Source: Podocnemis expansa (lineage: Eukaryota > Chordata > Testudines > Podocnemididae). Taken from it: a stretch of DNA of 64,000 nt. The DNA lies in assembly GCA_007922195.1 (NCBI GenBank), contig ML682005.1, forward strand, positions 33,205,354 through 33,269,353. The letters run 5' to 3'. The notes under the pieces are model-generated. The model had not been told where the DNA came from. It saw only the letters and a list, made by a program, of their open reading frames with translations, and did not search any database. This document shows positions 24,406 to 35,317 of this stretch, one piece after another (position 1 is the first letter of the stretch; the number at the start of each line of letters is the position of its first letter). Made by a program: the position numbers and the translations under genes.

Positions 24406-24861
24406 CATTCAGGGAGGTTGAAAATGGTTTTCCAAAGTGCATAAATCTCCAGTATCTGCCTGCAAAGGGATTTAAAGTGCAGTCTGCCTACGTGACTTAA
24501 GCTGTAGGTTGACTAACAGTGCCTGAGCTGCTAGGAAAGAGTTGAAGAGGTGGGAGCCAGCCTGATCTTCAGGGGGGCTAGGTGCCCCTAAGAACTGTCA
24601 CCTGAAGCCATGTCTGTCTCTTGCCTCACAGTAGAGTGAGCCCTGGGTAAGGGAGAAAGTGAAAAGGGTTGTGGGATACACACCTTTGTAAAGAGAGGGA
24701 CAAAAGATCATAGGGAGAACTTTCAATTCAGGGTTGTTTTTTATATCTATATATAGATATAAATATTGGGGCTGTATGTTGTTTTGAGAGAACTCATGGA
24801 AAGGCGGAGAAAAGTATAACAGAAAATACAACCTGACCCTTCTTTCAGGTTCTATGAGCCT

Positions 24862-25245
24862 TCTTCAGCGATGCTGAAGGCGCAAGTTATGCACTGGTAC
24901 AGATTCAGCCATGAGGTAATCCTGCATGTTTGTGTTGAGCAGACCTGACATGGAAAAGTCATGCTCCATTTCCTTGACCAGGTTCAGCAAAGCCCTCGCT
25001 TCTTTCCTTAGTACTTTCAAAAGACTGTATGGGACATAAGTGGCATCAGCTAGTCCAATGTCCCTGAATGCCAAAGAGCTTGTTCAGTGTTCTGATCTGC
25101 ACAATTACAGCCCTCATGAACTTCCCTACGGTTAGGTAGGCCCAGCATGACGCCAGCATTCTGCTATGGAAACCTTCCGTGTGTACAGTGCAAGGCAAAT
25201 GGCAAACGCATCTCTCTGTGACGGCCTATGGGTTCAATAGAGCAT
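24862..25245 (-). pseudogene. Unidentified coding-like relic
   Basis: On the minus strand two frames join across one shift: RMLASCWAYLTVGKFMRAVI and VQIRTLNKLFGIQGHW upstream (about 25165-25060), then AFRDIGLADATYVPYSLLKV and LRKEARALLNLVKEMEHDFS to the stop near 24865. Composition is protein-like (mixed hydrophobic and charged residues, helix-friendly, no low complexity) and the DNA has more CpG than its flanks. I do not recognise the family. A decayed transposon-encoded protein is the likeliest source given the context. No splice sites are evident. Confidence 0.4.
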
Positions 25246-25249
25246 CTAG

Positions 25250-25505
25250 AAATAGAAGACAAATCTATTCCATTAATATGATGGCTGTATATGTGATTAC
25301 AAAGGCGGCATTCATGGCTGTAGTGACTAGATATCTAGGATCCTGTCTCATGCTTTATATCCTTTCCTTGTATTTCTAGGCCAGTTACTTGAACATGAAA
25401 TATTGTTGCTTGTTTTGTTGTTGGCCAACCATCCTTGAGTGCCCTCAGCGGTTCAGCCTCAGGGGGGAAAGGGTGTTTAATCCTTGTTTAAGCTTTGTAG
25501 CTGGT
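25250..25505. other. No gene recognised
   Basis: Short unremarkable stretch between the coding-like relic and a DNA-transposon end. Confidence 0.4.
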
Positions 25506-25645
25506 CTTTGGGCTTGTCTGCATTGCATGCAGTTCTGACTGCAGGGGTGAGACTAGAAGTGCACACCAAAGTGATACAGTGTAACTAAGGGGTGTGGATG
25601 CTGTGGATTTAAGCTAAAAGATTCCTAGGTGGCATTAATATAGCT
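25506..25645. mobile_element. DNA-transposon end (MITE-like), partial
   Basis: GGGCTTGTCTGCATTGCATG at 25506 matches the recurring GGCTTGTCTACACT terminus with one change, and the following GTGATACAGTGTAACTAAGG resembles interiors of these elements. The other end was not found. Confidence 0.45.
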
Positions 25646-25649
25646 TTTG

Positions 25650-26830
25650 TCAAATAGGGCTCCATTAATGCATAAGAGAACCTTTCAGTGGAGCGGTTAT
25701 TATCATGACCAGGGCATGAGCAGTCATACTCAATGCTCAGAGCAGCAGTGGTCAGAAGCCTTCAGTTGGGTCAAAGTTTCCCATCCTCTTCAATTTCAAC
25801 AACCCTTATGTGTGTCCCAGGAACTGCAGCTGCCACCATCACCCTTTGCCTTTAGACCTCTTCACTGGTGTCTGAAAAGAGACTGCTTGTACATTGCTTG
25901 CCTTTGAGTTTCCCAACGTTGTTAGCATGGTTAAACTGTTAAATGAATTATATTGTATTGCTTGTGGGTGATTCAGCCCATCTCTGAACACACAGGAAAT
26001 ATTAATTGATATTTAAAAACAAACAAAACCAAACCCTTATGAGAACTGGAGGTTCAGGACTTCAGTACCACCATCTGTGCGTGTGTGTGTGCGTGCGCAT
26101 GTGTGCAAGAATTCCCTGTTCAGAGGATTCATTGGCCAAGATTGTGCTCAGCAACCATCAGAGAAGGCAAGAAGCTTTTACTAGCCGTTTAATAAGGCTT
26201 TTATTTTTCCAGATCATGCATATATTATGTATATTTAAAGTCCAGTCTACAGGAAAATGAGAGAAATTCTCTTGTGTGTGACAGGGTGAAACACTGGTTT
26301 GTTCTTTAAATTCAAATTCAGATTTGTTAAACCTCAGAGAATGATTTACATCTCCATTTCAATGTTTACCCAAAGTAGTTTTGCACGTTTCTGGCTTAAA
26401 ATGGAAAATCAATGCCTGTCTTGTATTACAAAGCTGATATCTGAAAAAATACTTGATCTACTCTGAAGTACCCTATTTTTCATTTAACTTTTTGCAGTGC
26501 TAATTACCTTATCAATCTTACATGTGCTATGCACTTTAGTTAAACTGGCTTTTGTTAATGTTCTTCTGGATATTTTTTGCTAGAATTGCAATAAGCTCTA
26601 TTGCATATCTCATTAAAGAAAATGCACTGGTCTCTTTCAAGGTGCTGGCTAACTTGGGGGTCTAGATTGTGCCACCTGTACTCGCTTGCATAGTTCGATT
26701 GAATTTAGTGTAACTTCTTGTACATGAATGCAAGGAATCTAGACAATAAAGGCTGGGGGAGTATCTGGAACTAGTGTGTAGGAGGCCATACATAATAGTA
26801 CAGGGTTTACAGAAATATGGTAGTGTCACA
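25650..26830. other. No gene; a GT microsatellite
   Basis: The alternating purine-pyrimidine run GTGCGTGTGTGTGTGCGTGC at 26077-26106 is a degenerate (GT/GC)n microsatellite. The rest shows nothing recognisable. Confidence 0.55.
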
Positions 26831-27240
26831 ACCAATCAGACCTAGTGGTCGGCTATAATGATCAGAAACCACATTGTCAAAAGTCAATGCCAGAAAACAG
26901 GAATTAGAGCAAAGGGTCAGAGCAGAAAACAAGCTGAGAGGCAAGTCCACCATTGCAGCTGGCAGGGGAGTCCACTTTGTTGCACTGATGCTTCCTGGAG
27001 TTCCTCCTGAACTTAAATCACAAACTTTGAGGGAAGCTATCAGTCCAACCCTACACCAGGGGCATTGCTGCCCCCAAATAGGTTTGGGGCCGGGCCAGAG
27101 GTGGGGGCAGGGGGGTCAGGGCCAGGGCTGTTCCCGGGGGTGGTGCTATCACCCCAGGCCCCACTGTTTGCCACTTCTATAAAAATGGCTACTTCTATAA
27201 AAAGGTGTGTGACACTTTGGTGTTTCACCTAGACCAGAAA
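26831..27240. repeat. G+C-rich repeat-like block, family uncertain
   Basis: A region of repeated short phrases (GGGTCAGAGCAGAAAACAAG and GTCAGGGCCAGGGCTG) with high G+C at 27060-27160, and a local near-duplicate CACTTCTATAAAAATGGCTA / TACTTCTATAAAAAGG at 27172-27205. It resembles interiors of G-rich non-autonomous elements seen in turtle genomes, but no ends are clear. Confidence 0.35.
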
Positions 27241-28255
27241 GGGGTTTGTCACCTCTTGCCCTGTAAACCCAGTTGTATCACTGCTGTGCAGCTTTCGCTT
27301 AGACCATGACATTCACAGTCTGCTCACAGAACAATGACCTTCTCCTGGCTTCCTCTAGCCTTGTTATGCCTTACAGGCTGACACTGCAGCCCTTTCAGCT
27401 CTGAATCTCCCTATACCATCTCCTCTGCCCTCATAAATCTTACCAAGTGTGCTGCTCCTTTACAGAGACAGTATACAGCACCACCTTGTTACTGAGGTTG
27501 AGAGTTTTAGTTTTCAGTTTGAAACACTGCATTGAGATAGGTGTGTAAAGAAGATTAAACTTATTAAGAAAGAACAGATTTTTGTGGAATGAACTAAAAG
27601 GAATTGGGATATAAATACTTACAAGCAAATAGAGGTAAATATACAATTTGAAGATTAAAGCCTAATTTAACACACACAAGTGCTCTGTTCAGAGTAGTTT
27701 TCCCACTACACAGTCAATCTTCAGGATGACGGGCCAGTTCTTAGGCATGATCCTACACAGAGCTAGGACAACTGTGAAGGATATCAACATGGCTTTCCTT
27801 CTCTGTTCATGGTTTCTTTCTTTTCTAAATCTTGGTCTACACCAATTGTTCTCAACTGCTTTGTCATAATGCAGTGGCTGAATGTGTTGTGGGCTGGCAG
27901 CCTGCTGCTGCAAGCCCCTCCCACCACTAGAGAGCTGTGGCAGCAGGCTGCTGGCCCTTTAGAAGCTACCACCAAAATGCAGAGTGGCAGCAGTCCTGCT
28001 GTGGCAGTGAGGCTGCTGTTTGAAGCATCTCTATCAAAAGTGCCCAGGGTGGCTGTGTTTTCTGTGGCAGTGAGGACTGCCTTGCAAGGCTCCCAGTATC
28101 AAAACTATTTATGCACTTCTGAAAGTGGTGCTGCTGGGTGGAGCCTCAGCACTGGGGTGGGGGAGGCTCAGTCTGTCACACACGGATTAAAACCTCCCAG
28201 CTGTGTTGTGAACCTGAAGGAGGTGAAAACCACAGGACTCCACCACTGTGTTACA
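27241..28255. other. No gene recognised
   Basis: Includes a long plus-strand open frame, 27809-28318 (169 codons), whose translation shows no domain I know, spans repeat-like CTG/GGC-rich sequence and overlaps minus-strand frames. I do not support it as a gene. Confidence 0.5.
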
Positions 28256-28445
28256 TTGAAAGAAGAAAGTTTATGTCAACCTAATTATGTCAGTGTACGC
28301 CTAATTACGTCAGTGTAAGTATCCTCATACACCACCATAATAACGCCACCTCCACGTGAGGCGTAGTTCTTATGCCAATATGGCTAGAACAGAGTTTCTG
28401 TACGGAAAATATGGGTTACTTACACTGCTGTCAGTTGTCGTCACT
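28256..28445. repeat. MITE-like fragment with two tandem 20-bp units
   Basis: Two adjacent units, ACCTAATTATGTCAGTGTAC and GCCTAATTACGTCAGTGTAA, lie at 28279-28318. They are followed by CACCTCCACGTGAGGCGTAG, a phrase I recall from small turtle DNA elements rich in GTCAGTGTA/TACGTC motifs. Ends are not fixed. Confidence 0.4.
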
Positions 28446-30083
28446 TTCAGGTTTCATCTTAGAGGCTTGAAATTGACAAGAAAATCAGGTTGGGGTCTCC
28501 AGCTAGAGTCAGGCTGCTCCCAGGCTCCCCACTTCGAGCTGGGCTGGGCCCCCATGGCTCCCTGCTCCATGCCTGACTGTTGCCTGGGTTTCCATCTCCC
28601 CTCCCTTACACAGGCTACCCACGGACCATCAGCTCCACAGTGGGATCCTACTGTACTGTGGCTTCTTACTGTGCTGGGAGTATAGGTGATGCCCTTAGGC
28701 TCCCCTTTTCCTGGCTCTTGACATTCCTGGCTCCTCGCTTGGAACTGGATTGTGTCCATCTGGCTCCCCACATGGTTGCTCCCTCCCTCAACTCCCTGTT
28801 CCCAGATGCCATGCTCTCAGTAGGGAGGTAAGAACCTGGGGAGAGGAAAGCCATGATCCTGGAAGGAACCAGGGAAGTGGGAGCTTCAGGGCAGTACCTA
28901 GGCTTCTGGCAGGCAGCTGAGCCTCCAGCACTGCTCGTCTTAAGTCAGTGGAAGTGATCCTGGTGAGGATGTGCATCCCTGAAAGAAGTTCAGAGTAGAG
29001 GTCGACTACCTTAGTAGTTACTGCAATGGCTGTAAGGTGACCTAATGCAGGTTCTTAAATTTTTCATGCAGACATGCCCTAATTCAGGAAGTCTTCCTAG
29101 AGGCTCATCTCACTGTGTCCACTAGGGAGCTGATGTCACGTTAGTTTTTGCTTCGTTAATTAAGTGACTATCTCTTTGAGTCAATAGTTTGACAGTTTTG
29201 TTTGCTTTTTATGTCAATGTACTTCTATTGTTTCTCCTTGCTTAATTTACATTGGAGACAAATTCAAGCCAGTGGAACCACATTGCTTTGTTTAAGGCAG
29301 TGGTTTGCAGCTGCTATTTAGTGATGCAGAAGTGATGTGTCACTTCAGCCGACCACAGAAAAACCTTGCCTCCTGGTGGGTTGTGCTTCCATCAGTGATG
29401 AGTTTCTTCCTGTGGTGAGGTGAATTGTGATGTTGGGGAGGCTGGGATTAGTTCTGCCACCAAAACCCACTGTTAGTGGTGACTTTTATTGGTAAAAGGA
29501 GGCTTTCCTTTACTGAAGCACTGCTAGAAATGCCACAGATGGTGACGGAATTTATGGCAGTTGCTGGTTCTGTTGTCTCTGGTTGTGGCTTTTTATGGTG
29601 GCAGGGGCGTCAGCTCAGTGGTCTTGAGCCACTGCCAGCATTTCAGTGGCACCTGTTTGTTGGCAGCAGGTGTCTTCTGTGTTGTGAACAACTGGCCATG
29701 TTGTGACATGGAAAGTACTGAGAACCCCTAGTCTAATGTGGCGTATCTTAAGATCTGCCTGCTAAATGTATTTTAAGTGTAAGGCAGGCTTAGAAGCTGT
29801 GCTTAACAGCTTCTGAACTGAAGGGGGGGGGCAACTAATCTGCATGGGTCCTGTATTAGCATGGATACAAAGAGCACAATTAGCTGATTAGCATACTGCG
29901 TGCAGACCATAGTGGGTAATGGTATTTGGGGTTAGTTTGCTCACAAATCTATCAATATCTGTAATTCTATGAAAGGGAAATATGAAATACTGTTCTTGTG
30001 TGAACTGCTACTCTGTTTCAAATCTGTCTGGGTTAGTTAAGTAAAAACTATCCTCAGTTAAAAAGATGCTTGTGGGAAAGGCC
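28446..30083. other. No gene; C+T-rich then unremarkable DNA
   Basis: 28490-28970 is enriched in CCTGGCTC/GGCTCCC words that recur irregularly and keep frames open on both strands (for example 28356-28685 plus and 28454-28771 minus); this is composition, not coding. 28980-30080 shows no recognisable element apart from a C/G run at 29822-29831. Confidence 0.45.
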
Positions 30084-30275
30084 AGCAGTGAGCTGGCTGA
30101 CGTGAAGGACCGGACGGCAGTGTCGGTGGACAGTGGGCAGAGCCAGCGGATGGTGCGAGTGGCTAACAGTGAGCTAGGTGACCAGAAGGCAGTGCCGGCA
30201 GACAGCGGGCAAAGCTGAGGAACCTGTTCTAGAGGATGGAGTGAGTGACCAGTAGATGGCGTCAGTGGACAGCTG
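30084..30275 (+). repeat. Degenerate VNTR, about three units
   Basis: Three imperfect units begin near 30084, 30163 and 30241. The first two share AGTGAGCT.GGTGAC..GAAGG, GGCAGTG.CGG, and GACAG.GGGCA.AGC; the third is shorter. The block is CpG rich relative to the flanks, as expected for younger or GC-biased tandem arrays. It sits directly upstream of LTR-like sequence and may be part of that element's U3. Confidence 0.6.
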
Positions 30276-30289
30276 GTGTGAAAGTCACT

Positions 30290-30675
30290 CCCTACATACC
30301 CTAGGGTGGTTTGGGATCCTAGTTAGCACTGATTCTCCAGATCGGTGCCAGTTTTGCCATTAAGTCTGTTTGTTCTGTTATGCGGTGTGGGTTGCTGAGA
30401 ACTTTGCTCTATGCTAAATTTCCTAGATTAGTGCTGATCTCTGTTGTTTGGCCTTTTTACATTTCTTGTTTTACTACTATTAAAAGCTCCATTTACTACA
30501 CTCAGACTCGTGCTTGTGAGTGGGGAAGCTTTACCCCTTTGGGGTGCCAAGGGAACAGTGCAGGATTCCCAGAAATCTGGGTGGGGGCTCAAGCCAGTTG
30601 GTGGTGGTGTCATTGGGAAACCCCTAGATATAGAACTTGTCCTGCCAGCCTGCCCTGGCAGAAGGGTTACATAAG
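30290..30675 (+). mobile_element. LTR-like 3' portion (R/U5-like)
   Basis: An ATTAAA motif near 30479 is followed about 190 bases later by AGAAGGGTTACA (30661-30672), giving the order polyadenylation motif, short R/U5, then a GTTACA end. The phrase CTTGTGAGTGGGGAAGC and the string GAAACCCCTAGATATAGAAC match, from memory, a repeated turtle sequence. The matching 5' TGTAAC boundary was not found, so solo-LTR status is inferred. Confidence 0.45.
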
Positions 30676-30679
30676 AATG

Positions 30680-31710
30680 TATTCCTAGCATATATTTATA
30701 ATTCCTTGTATGTTAGTGTAAGACAGACGCCTCATGCCTCCTTGTAGAAGCATCTGGCTTCTTTCTTTCTTAGTTGCTGTAAGACATTCAGACCAATATT
30801 GCTGTCTCTGGCCCCTCAGTGGGGTAGGCACATAAACGACTACCTCTGGCCAATCAGAGGGGCAGGCAGTCAAATATTACTATCTATAGGGGATTGGGAT
30901 GAAAGGAAAAGGGGTCGTCACTGAACGCTGGGAGCAGCTTCCAACACAGTCTCAGAAGCAGAGAGGCAGGAGGTCACAGGCCGACCCAACTCCACAGTGT
31001 CCCATCCCGGAGTCCTGTACTGGGCCGCATGATCTCTTACGGGGCTGGCAGGGTCCTGACTGCAACACACTGGTTTAGTGTCTGGCTCAGTCTCCTGTGC
31101 GCTGAGATCCAAGCCTCCTGGTCCACCCACAGCCCTTGTGTCCTGAGGTACCTGCTCTGGATCCTCCTCCGGGTAGTAGCTCAAGGGCAGTTTACCAACC
31201 CCCTTGTTTTCCTCATCGGGGGGTGGCAGAACAGGCCAGGTGAGTCTTCCTCTGTGGGTAGTTCATCCAATCATACCCTGCCAAGTCAGGGCCGTCATCA
31301 CTGGCCAGGGGAGGCTCGTCTAGGTCACAGTAGGCTGGTTGCAGACTAGGAGCTGCAGGCACCTCTGGTAGTGGTATGGGTAACTCCAGGAATTCCTCAG
31401 GGCCTGTCCACTGGGGCGGCATCCTTGGCCCTTCTGTTGCCAGTAGATCCATGCGGCCATCTGGTCCCCAGGGTGCTGGAAGATTCTTGATGGGGCAGGT
31501 TTCTTCCTGGGGCTGTGGAAAGAGCAGAGGGACCTCCTTTCCCTTTGGCTGCCAAGCCCTAACTGAGCTCCAGGGTCTGCTTTTGATACTTCCTGTCCCT
31601 CCCACCTGTTTCCAGCCTGATGGACAGGCTGCCCCTGGCTCACCCCCTTCGGGGTGGGGTGGTCCTAACTACCTGTCTCTGAGGGAGGCCATCTTGCCTT
31701 CTAAGAGTTA
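30680..31710 (-). pseudogene. Unidentified repeat-like region with a Pro/Asp-rich open frame
   Basis: The minus-strand frame 31605-31213 (130 codons) reads acidic and proline-rich text such as WGPDGRMDLLATEGPRMPPQ and ASDDGPDLAGYDWMNYPQ. A second minus-strand frame, 31184-30918, follows in the same direction. The DNA is G+C rich compared with its neighbours, and I recall similar non-unique sequence from turtle genomes, so a transposon-encoded protein is more likely than a host exon. The family is not recognised. Upstream of the frames in minus orientation no promoter could be defined. Confidence 0.35.
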
Positions 31711-32240
31711 ACTATACAGAAGACATGAATATTAATGAAAAGTGAGTTAATTTTACAACAATGCATTAGAAGATAAGTTTTAAACAAATGTCATGACAAC
31801 AGTATGTAGGGTGACCTCAGTTGGTCAGGCCAGCTGATATTTTCTGCTACATATCAAAGCACTGTGCCTCTGGCATCAAGACGATCTTAGTATCACAGTA
31901 AAAGTACCCTATTCTATAAGGTTGGATCATGTACTGAGCGAAACCTGTTTGTAACTGCATGGTCGTGTCCACACGGAATACCTTATTGTATGGGGCCCTT
32001 ATCTGCCACCTCAGCAATGCTGATGCTGGCTGGTAAACCTCAATTATTCACCAATCACTATTAGCCAGGTCAGTGAGTTCTCAGAGCGTGATACATTTTT
32101 GTTTGTTGTTTTAAAAAGGTACAGTATTTAACATGGCTGGCAATTTTTCTATTCACCTGAATTCATTATCTTTGATATTGTGCAAAATGAAAATTCACAG
32201 GAAATTGTGTTCACAGATCTTCATTTTACATAGTTACTCA
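31711..32240. other. No gene recognised
   Basis: Ordinary A+T-rich DNA leading into a CR1 copy. Confidence 0.5.
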
Positions 32241-32394
32241 AGAAGAACCAGCCTTAAATCGTAAAGCAATTAATCATAGGGAAAAGGATCTGAGCGTCAT
32301 AGTAGACCACAAGCTAAATATGAATTAACAGTGTAACACTATTGCTAAAAAAGCAAACATCATTTCAGGATGTATTAAGAGGAGTACTGTAAGC

Positions 32395-32838
32395 ATAACA
32401 CAAGAAGTAATTCTTTCGCTCTACTCAGCCCTGATTAGGCCTCAGCTGGAGTACTGTATCCAGTTCTGGGTGCCTCATTTCAGGAAAGATGTGGACAAAT
32501 TGGAGGAAGTCCAGAGAAGAGCAACACGAATGCTTAGAAGTCTGGAACACTTGACTTATGAGGGAAGATTGAAAGAGCTGGGTTTGTTTAGTGTAGAAAA
32601 GAAGAGGCTGAGAGGGGACATAATAAGTTTTCAAGTAGCTAAGCGGTTCTCGCAAGGTAGAGGAAGAAAAATGTTCTCTTTAACTGCTGATGACAGGACA
32701 AGAAGCAATGGGCTTATATTACAAGAAGGGCGGTTTCAGTTGGACATTAGAAAAATATTCCTAACTGTCAGGGTGATTAATCACTGGAATAAGTTGCCTA
32801 GGCAGGTTGTGGAATCTACATCATCAGATGTTTTTTAA
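32395..32838 (+). pseudogene. CR1 ORF2 C-terminal fragment
   Basis: The frame reads LEYCIQFWVPHFRKDVDKLE, EVQRRATRMLRSLEHLTYEG, LKELGLFSVEKKRLRGDII and VINHWNKLPRQVVESTSSDV, the C-terminal domain that follows the reverse transcriptase in CR1-clade LINEs (typified by 'LE.VQRRATRM' and 'WN.LP..VV.A.S...F'). It is open for 122 codons from 32470, unusually long for this window, so the copy is less decayed than the gypsy element. It is truncated 5' by incomplete reverse transcription, as most CR1 copies are. Confidence 0.88.
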
Positions 32839-32854
32839 GAGCATGTTAGATGAG

Positions 32855-34194
32855 TGTGACATTCGGGTAGGCTAGAATTCATTTAATTGCCCTTCTCCAG
32901 TGCCTCAAAAAATATTTAATTAAACTCCAACTCCTATAGGGAAGCAGCTGGAGCCCCAGGATTCAATATGTACAGGACTCACAGTGAAGATTAAGTTACC
33001 CTACCCACATTAAAAAAACTAAGTAAGAACAAACATAATGGACTTTATTAACTACTAAATTGATAAGCCTTATTATAAATAATAATAATAATGATAACAA
33101 TTTAAATAGAACAGTCCCCACAGAAACATCATAGGTAAGAAACCTAAACATCCCAAAGTTTACTTCAAAATATATTCAAAATAATTATCTTGAAATAACT
33201 TTTTTCAAAAATGCTATTTCAGGAGAACGGTCTGGGGACCGGCTCATTGTCCTGAAATACGACGTTTTTTTCCCCCCCCAAAAAATTAGTCTGTACCAGA
33301 CTTTCTTTAAAAAAAAAAAAATAGAGCACTGGAAAAGATAGGCAGGTTTTTTCGAAAAAAAGCCTTTGCCACATCCACCGATAGCTTTTTTGAAAAAAGC
33401 CATATCTCAAAAAAGTTTTTTTTGTTGTTTTTTTTCCCAAAATGTAGCCAGATTTAGCATTGCTGAAAAAGCATGCTGGTATTTCCAGATACCACAATGT
33501 TTTTTGGAAAAAGCTAAACCTGACAGCTTTTTCAAATTCAAAAGCCTTTTTTGAGATACCTTTCAAAAAAAAAAAAATCGCCAGATGCAGCAAAGGCTTT
33601 TTCCGAAAAAGCCTGCCTATCTTTTCCATTCCCTTTCTTTTTTTCGAAATAAAGTCTGGTTAGACTTTCACTTTTGGGGGAAAAAAGGCTGTGGTATTTT
33701 GGGACAAGAAGCAGTCCCCAGACCATTCTCCTGAAATAACTTTTTTAAAATATGCTATTTTGAGACAATTATTTTGAATATATTTCAAAATATTAATATT
33801 TTCAAAAATTTTGAAAATGCTTTCCAATGTAGATGGAGCCTTCAAGTCCAAAGGCTTGAGTTACAAGAAGCAGCAATGTCCTTCTGTGGTTAGAAGGAAA
33901 ATGCAAAATGCTCCACAGCAGGGAGAAAACATCTTGCTTTCCACTCCTGGCTCAGATTCTCCCAGTTACACACTGAACACACGGACTCTTCTCATTATAA
34001 CTCTCTGTGGCTGCTGCTCCCAGGCATCTGACCACAGCAGCAGCAGAAAACCTTCTGGAGCACGCTCAGTACAACCACCCACTTGATTTCCAGAAACTTC
34101 TGGATCTGAGCAGTCAAATGTGCCCAGCAACATAACCCAGCCTCAAGAGACAATTTTTAAAAGAGAGTACTCCTTTAGGCTTATGGGTTATACA
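32855..34194 (-). mobile_element. LTR (solo) inserted in CR1, itself interrupted
   Basis: Aligns along its length, by eye, with 57003-57774: shared words include GGACTCACAG.GAAGA, ACTTTATTAACTA, CAGGGAGAAAACATC, and CCCAGCAAC.TAACCCA. The ends are TGTGACATT and GGGTTATACA here, TGTAACCTG and GGGTTACA in the other copy, i.e. TG..CA with short inverted ends typical of LTRs. Read on the minus strand an AATAAA lies at 33044-33049, suggesting minus orientation. The duplicated target may be ATGAG / ACAAG, imperfect. The fold-back at 33164-33840 lies inside it. Alternative: a large non-autonomous DNA element with TGTAACC termini. Confidence 0.6.
33164..33840. mobile_element. Fold-back DNA element inside the LTR
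   Basis: Left arm 33164-33240 and right arm 33714-33791 are inverted repeats of about 77 bases with roughly 85-90% identity by eye (for example AATATATTCAAAATAATT and its complement AATTATTTTGAATATATT; CAGGAGAACGGTCTGGGGAC against GTCCCCAGACCATTCTCCTG). The right end CCAATGTAGATGGAGCC has the complement of the GGCTCCATCTACATTGG terminus of the local MITE group. The left extreme is missing or diverged. The other copy of the LTR (57003-57774) lacks this DNA, confirming insertion. No coding capacity; the frames inside are artefacts of T/A runs. Confidence 0.75.
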
Positions 34195-34294
34195 AGCACC
34201 TGTCAGGCACAGTTTGAGTGAGTACTTGGTCCAGCCATAAGTGCAGGGAAGTGGACTATATGACCTCTCGTTTATATGATTCTATATTTCCTCT

Positions 34295-35315
34295 TTAATC
34301 ATATGAGGCTGAAATATGCTCACAATTAACCAGCCACATGTTTCTATTAATATATTATACTCTTTTTATGCAGTTATTTTATGTAGTTAAACAAACATGT
34401 CATAAAAATGTCACAATTGGGAATACATCATAGCATACAAAATGTCAAATCAGGAAGTAAAGAAACATACATCTATAAAAGGATGATGTTTGCTTTGTTA
34501 GGAAATTTGCTGATGAATTTACAAAGAAAAGTAGCTATTCATTTTATCATCTTGCCTCCTATTCTAGCACAATATTTGACAGACTTAATTAACTGTTTGA
34601 AAATTAGAGCGAGTGCTTGCTTTTAGAAGGTTAGGTATTTCTTTATTTAGTGTTCTGATTATTTGTCTTATCACGAAGCTTCCTGACACACATGTAGATA
34701 GAGGTTTACATTTTTTGTGGGTGGTAATACAGTTTAGTGAACATGACTATAGACTGGGAGATAGGAGATTGGGGATGAAATCCTGTCCCCACTGAAGTTG
34801 CTTCTAGTTTTGCAACTGAATTCAATTCGGCTGAGGTTTCATTCCTGGGCGCTTTTCCTAATTGCCTAGCTAGATTTAATAATAATAATTATGATTATTT
34901 AGTGTCACATCCATCATTATGATAGCTGACTGTATAGTTCTTACCCCACTTACAAGATGTTTTAAAACCTACATATAAAAAAGTTATATAAATGTTCTTT
35001 AGATTTTTTTTTTAAGTCAAAGAAAATATCTATTGCTTTCTTGCAATCTGTAGGCTCTACACACTTCCCCTAGTTGCAATGCTGTCTCTCTTCATTTTTA
35101 GATTTCTCAAATCAGGAGTAATCCACTGTCTATGGGTTTTGCAGGCCCCAAATTCCAGTGCTAGTGTTCAGGAATCCAAGCTATTGATGAGGTTTTTAGC
35201 TTCAGATTATGTATGACTCTATTTTTTTTTCTTTTGGTTCAGATTAATAGATCTGTTTGGTATGTCAACACACACAATTTAGTTTGAATTATGGAGGCTT
35301 AATTTGAACTAACTT
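34295..35315. other. No gene recognised
   Basis: A+T-rich DNA. At 34755-34800 GGGGATGAAATCCTGTCCCC then ACTGAAGTTGC is another trace of the ancient LINE-tail repeat. Nothing else. Confidence 0.5.
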
Positions 35316-35317
35316 GG

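Larger units (their letters stand above)
32245..34290 (+). mobile_element. CR1 LINE 3' end, split by an LTR insertion
   Basis: Left part 32245-32854 carries the ORF2 C-terminus; right part 34195-34290 carries the non-coding 3' end AGCACCTGTCAGGCACAG, CTTGGTCCAGCCATAAGTG, GACTATATGACCTCTCG and TATGATTCTAT. The CR1 consensus runs 'GTTAGACAAGCACCTGTC' across the junction; here GTTAGATGAG stops at 32854 and AGCACCTGTC starts at 34195. The intervening 1.34 kb is therefore an insertion into an existing CR1. Confidence 0.85.

Noticed and set aside
27809..28318. The 169-codon plus-strand open frame, one of the longest in the window
   Set aside because: No domain, no splice context, spans compositionally biased repeat-like DNA, and is overlapped by minus-strand frames.
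28356..28985. A host gene in the C-rich region with frames on both strands
   Set aside because: Irregularly repeated GGCTCCC/CCTGGCTC words keep several frames open; translations are low-information and unrelated to known proteins.
33219..33629. A 136-codon minus-strand frame rich in Phe and Lys
   Set aside because: Lies wholly inside the fold-back element and reflects TTTTTC/GAAAAA modules, not a protein.
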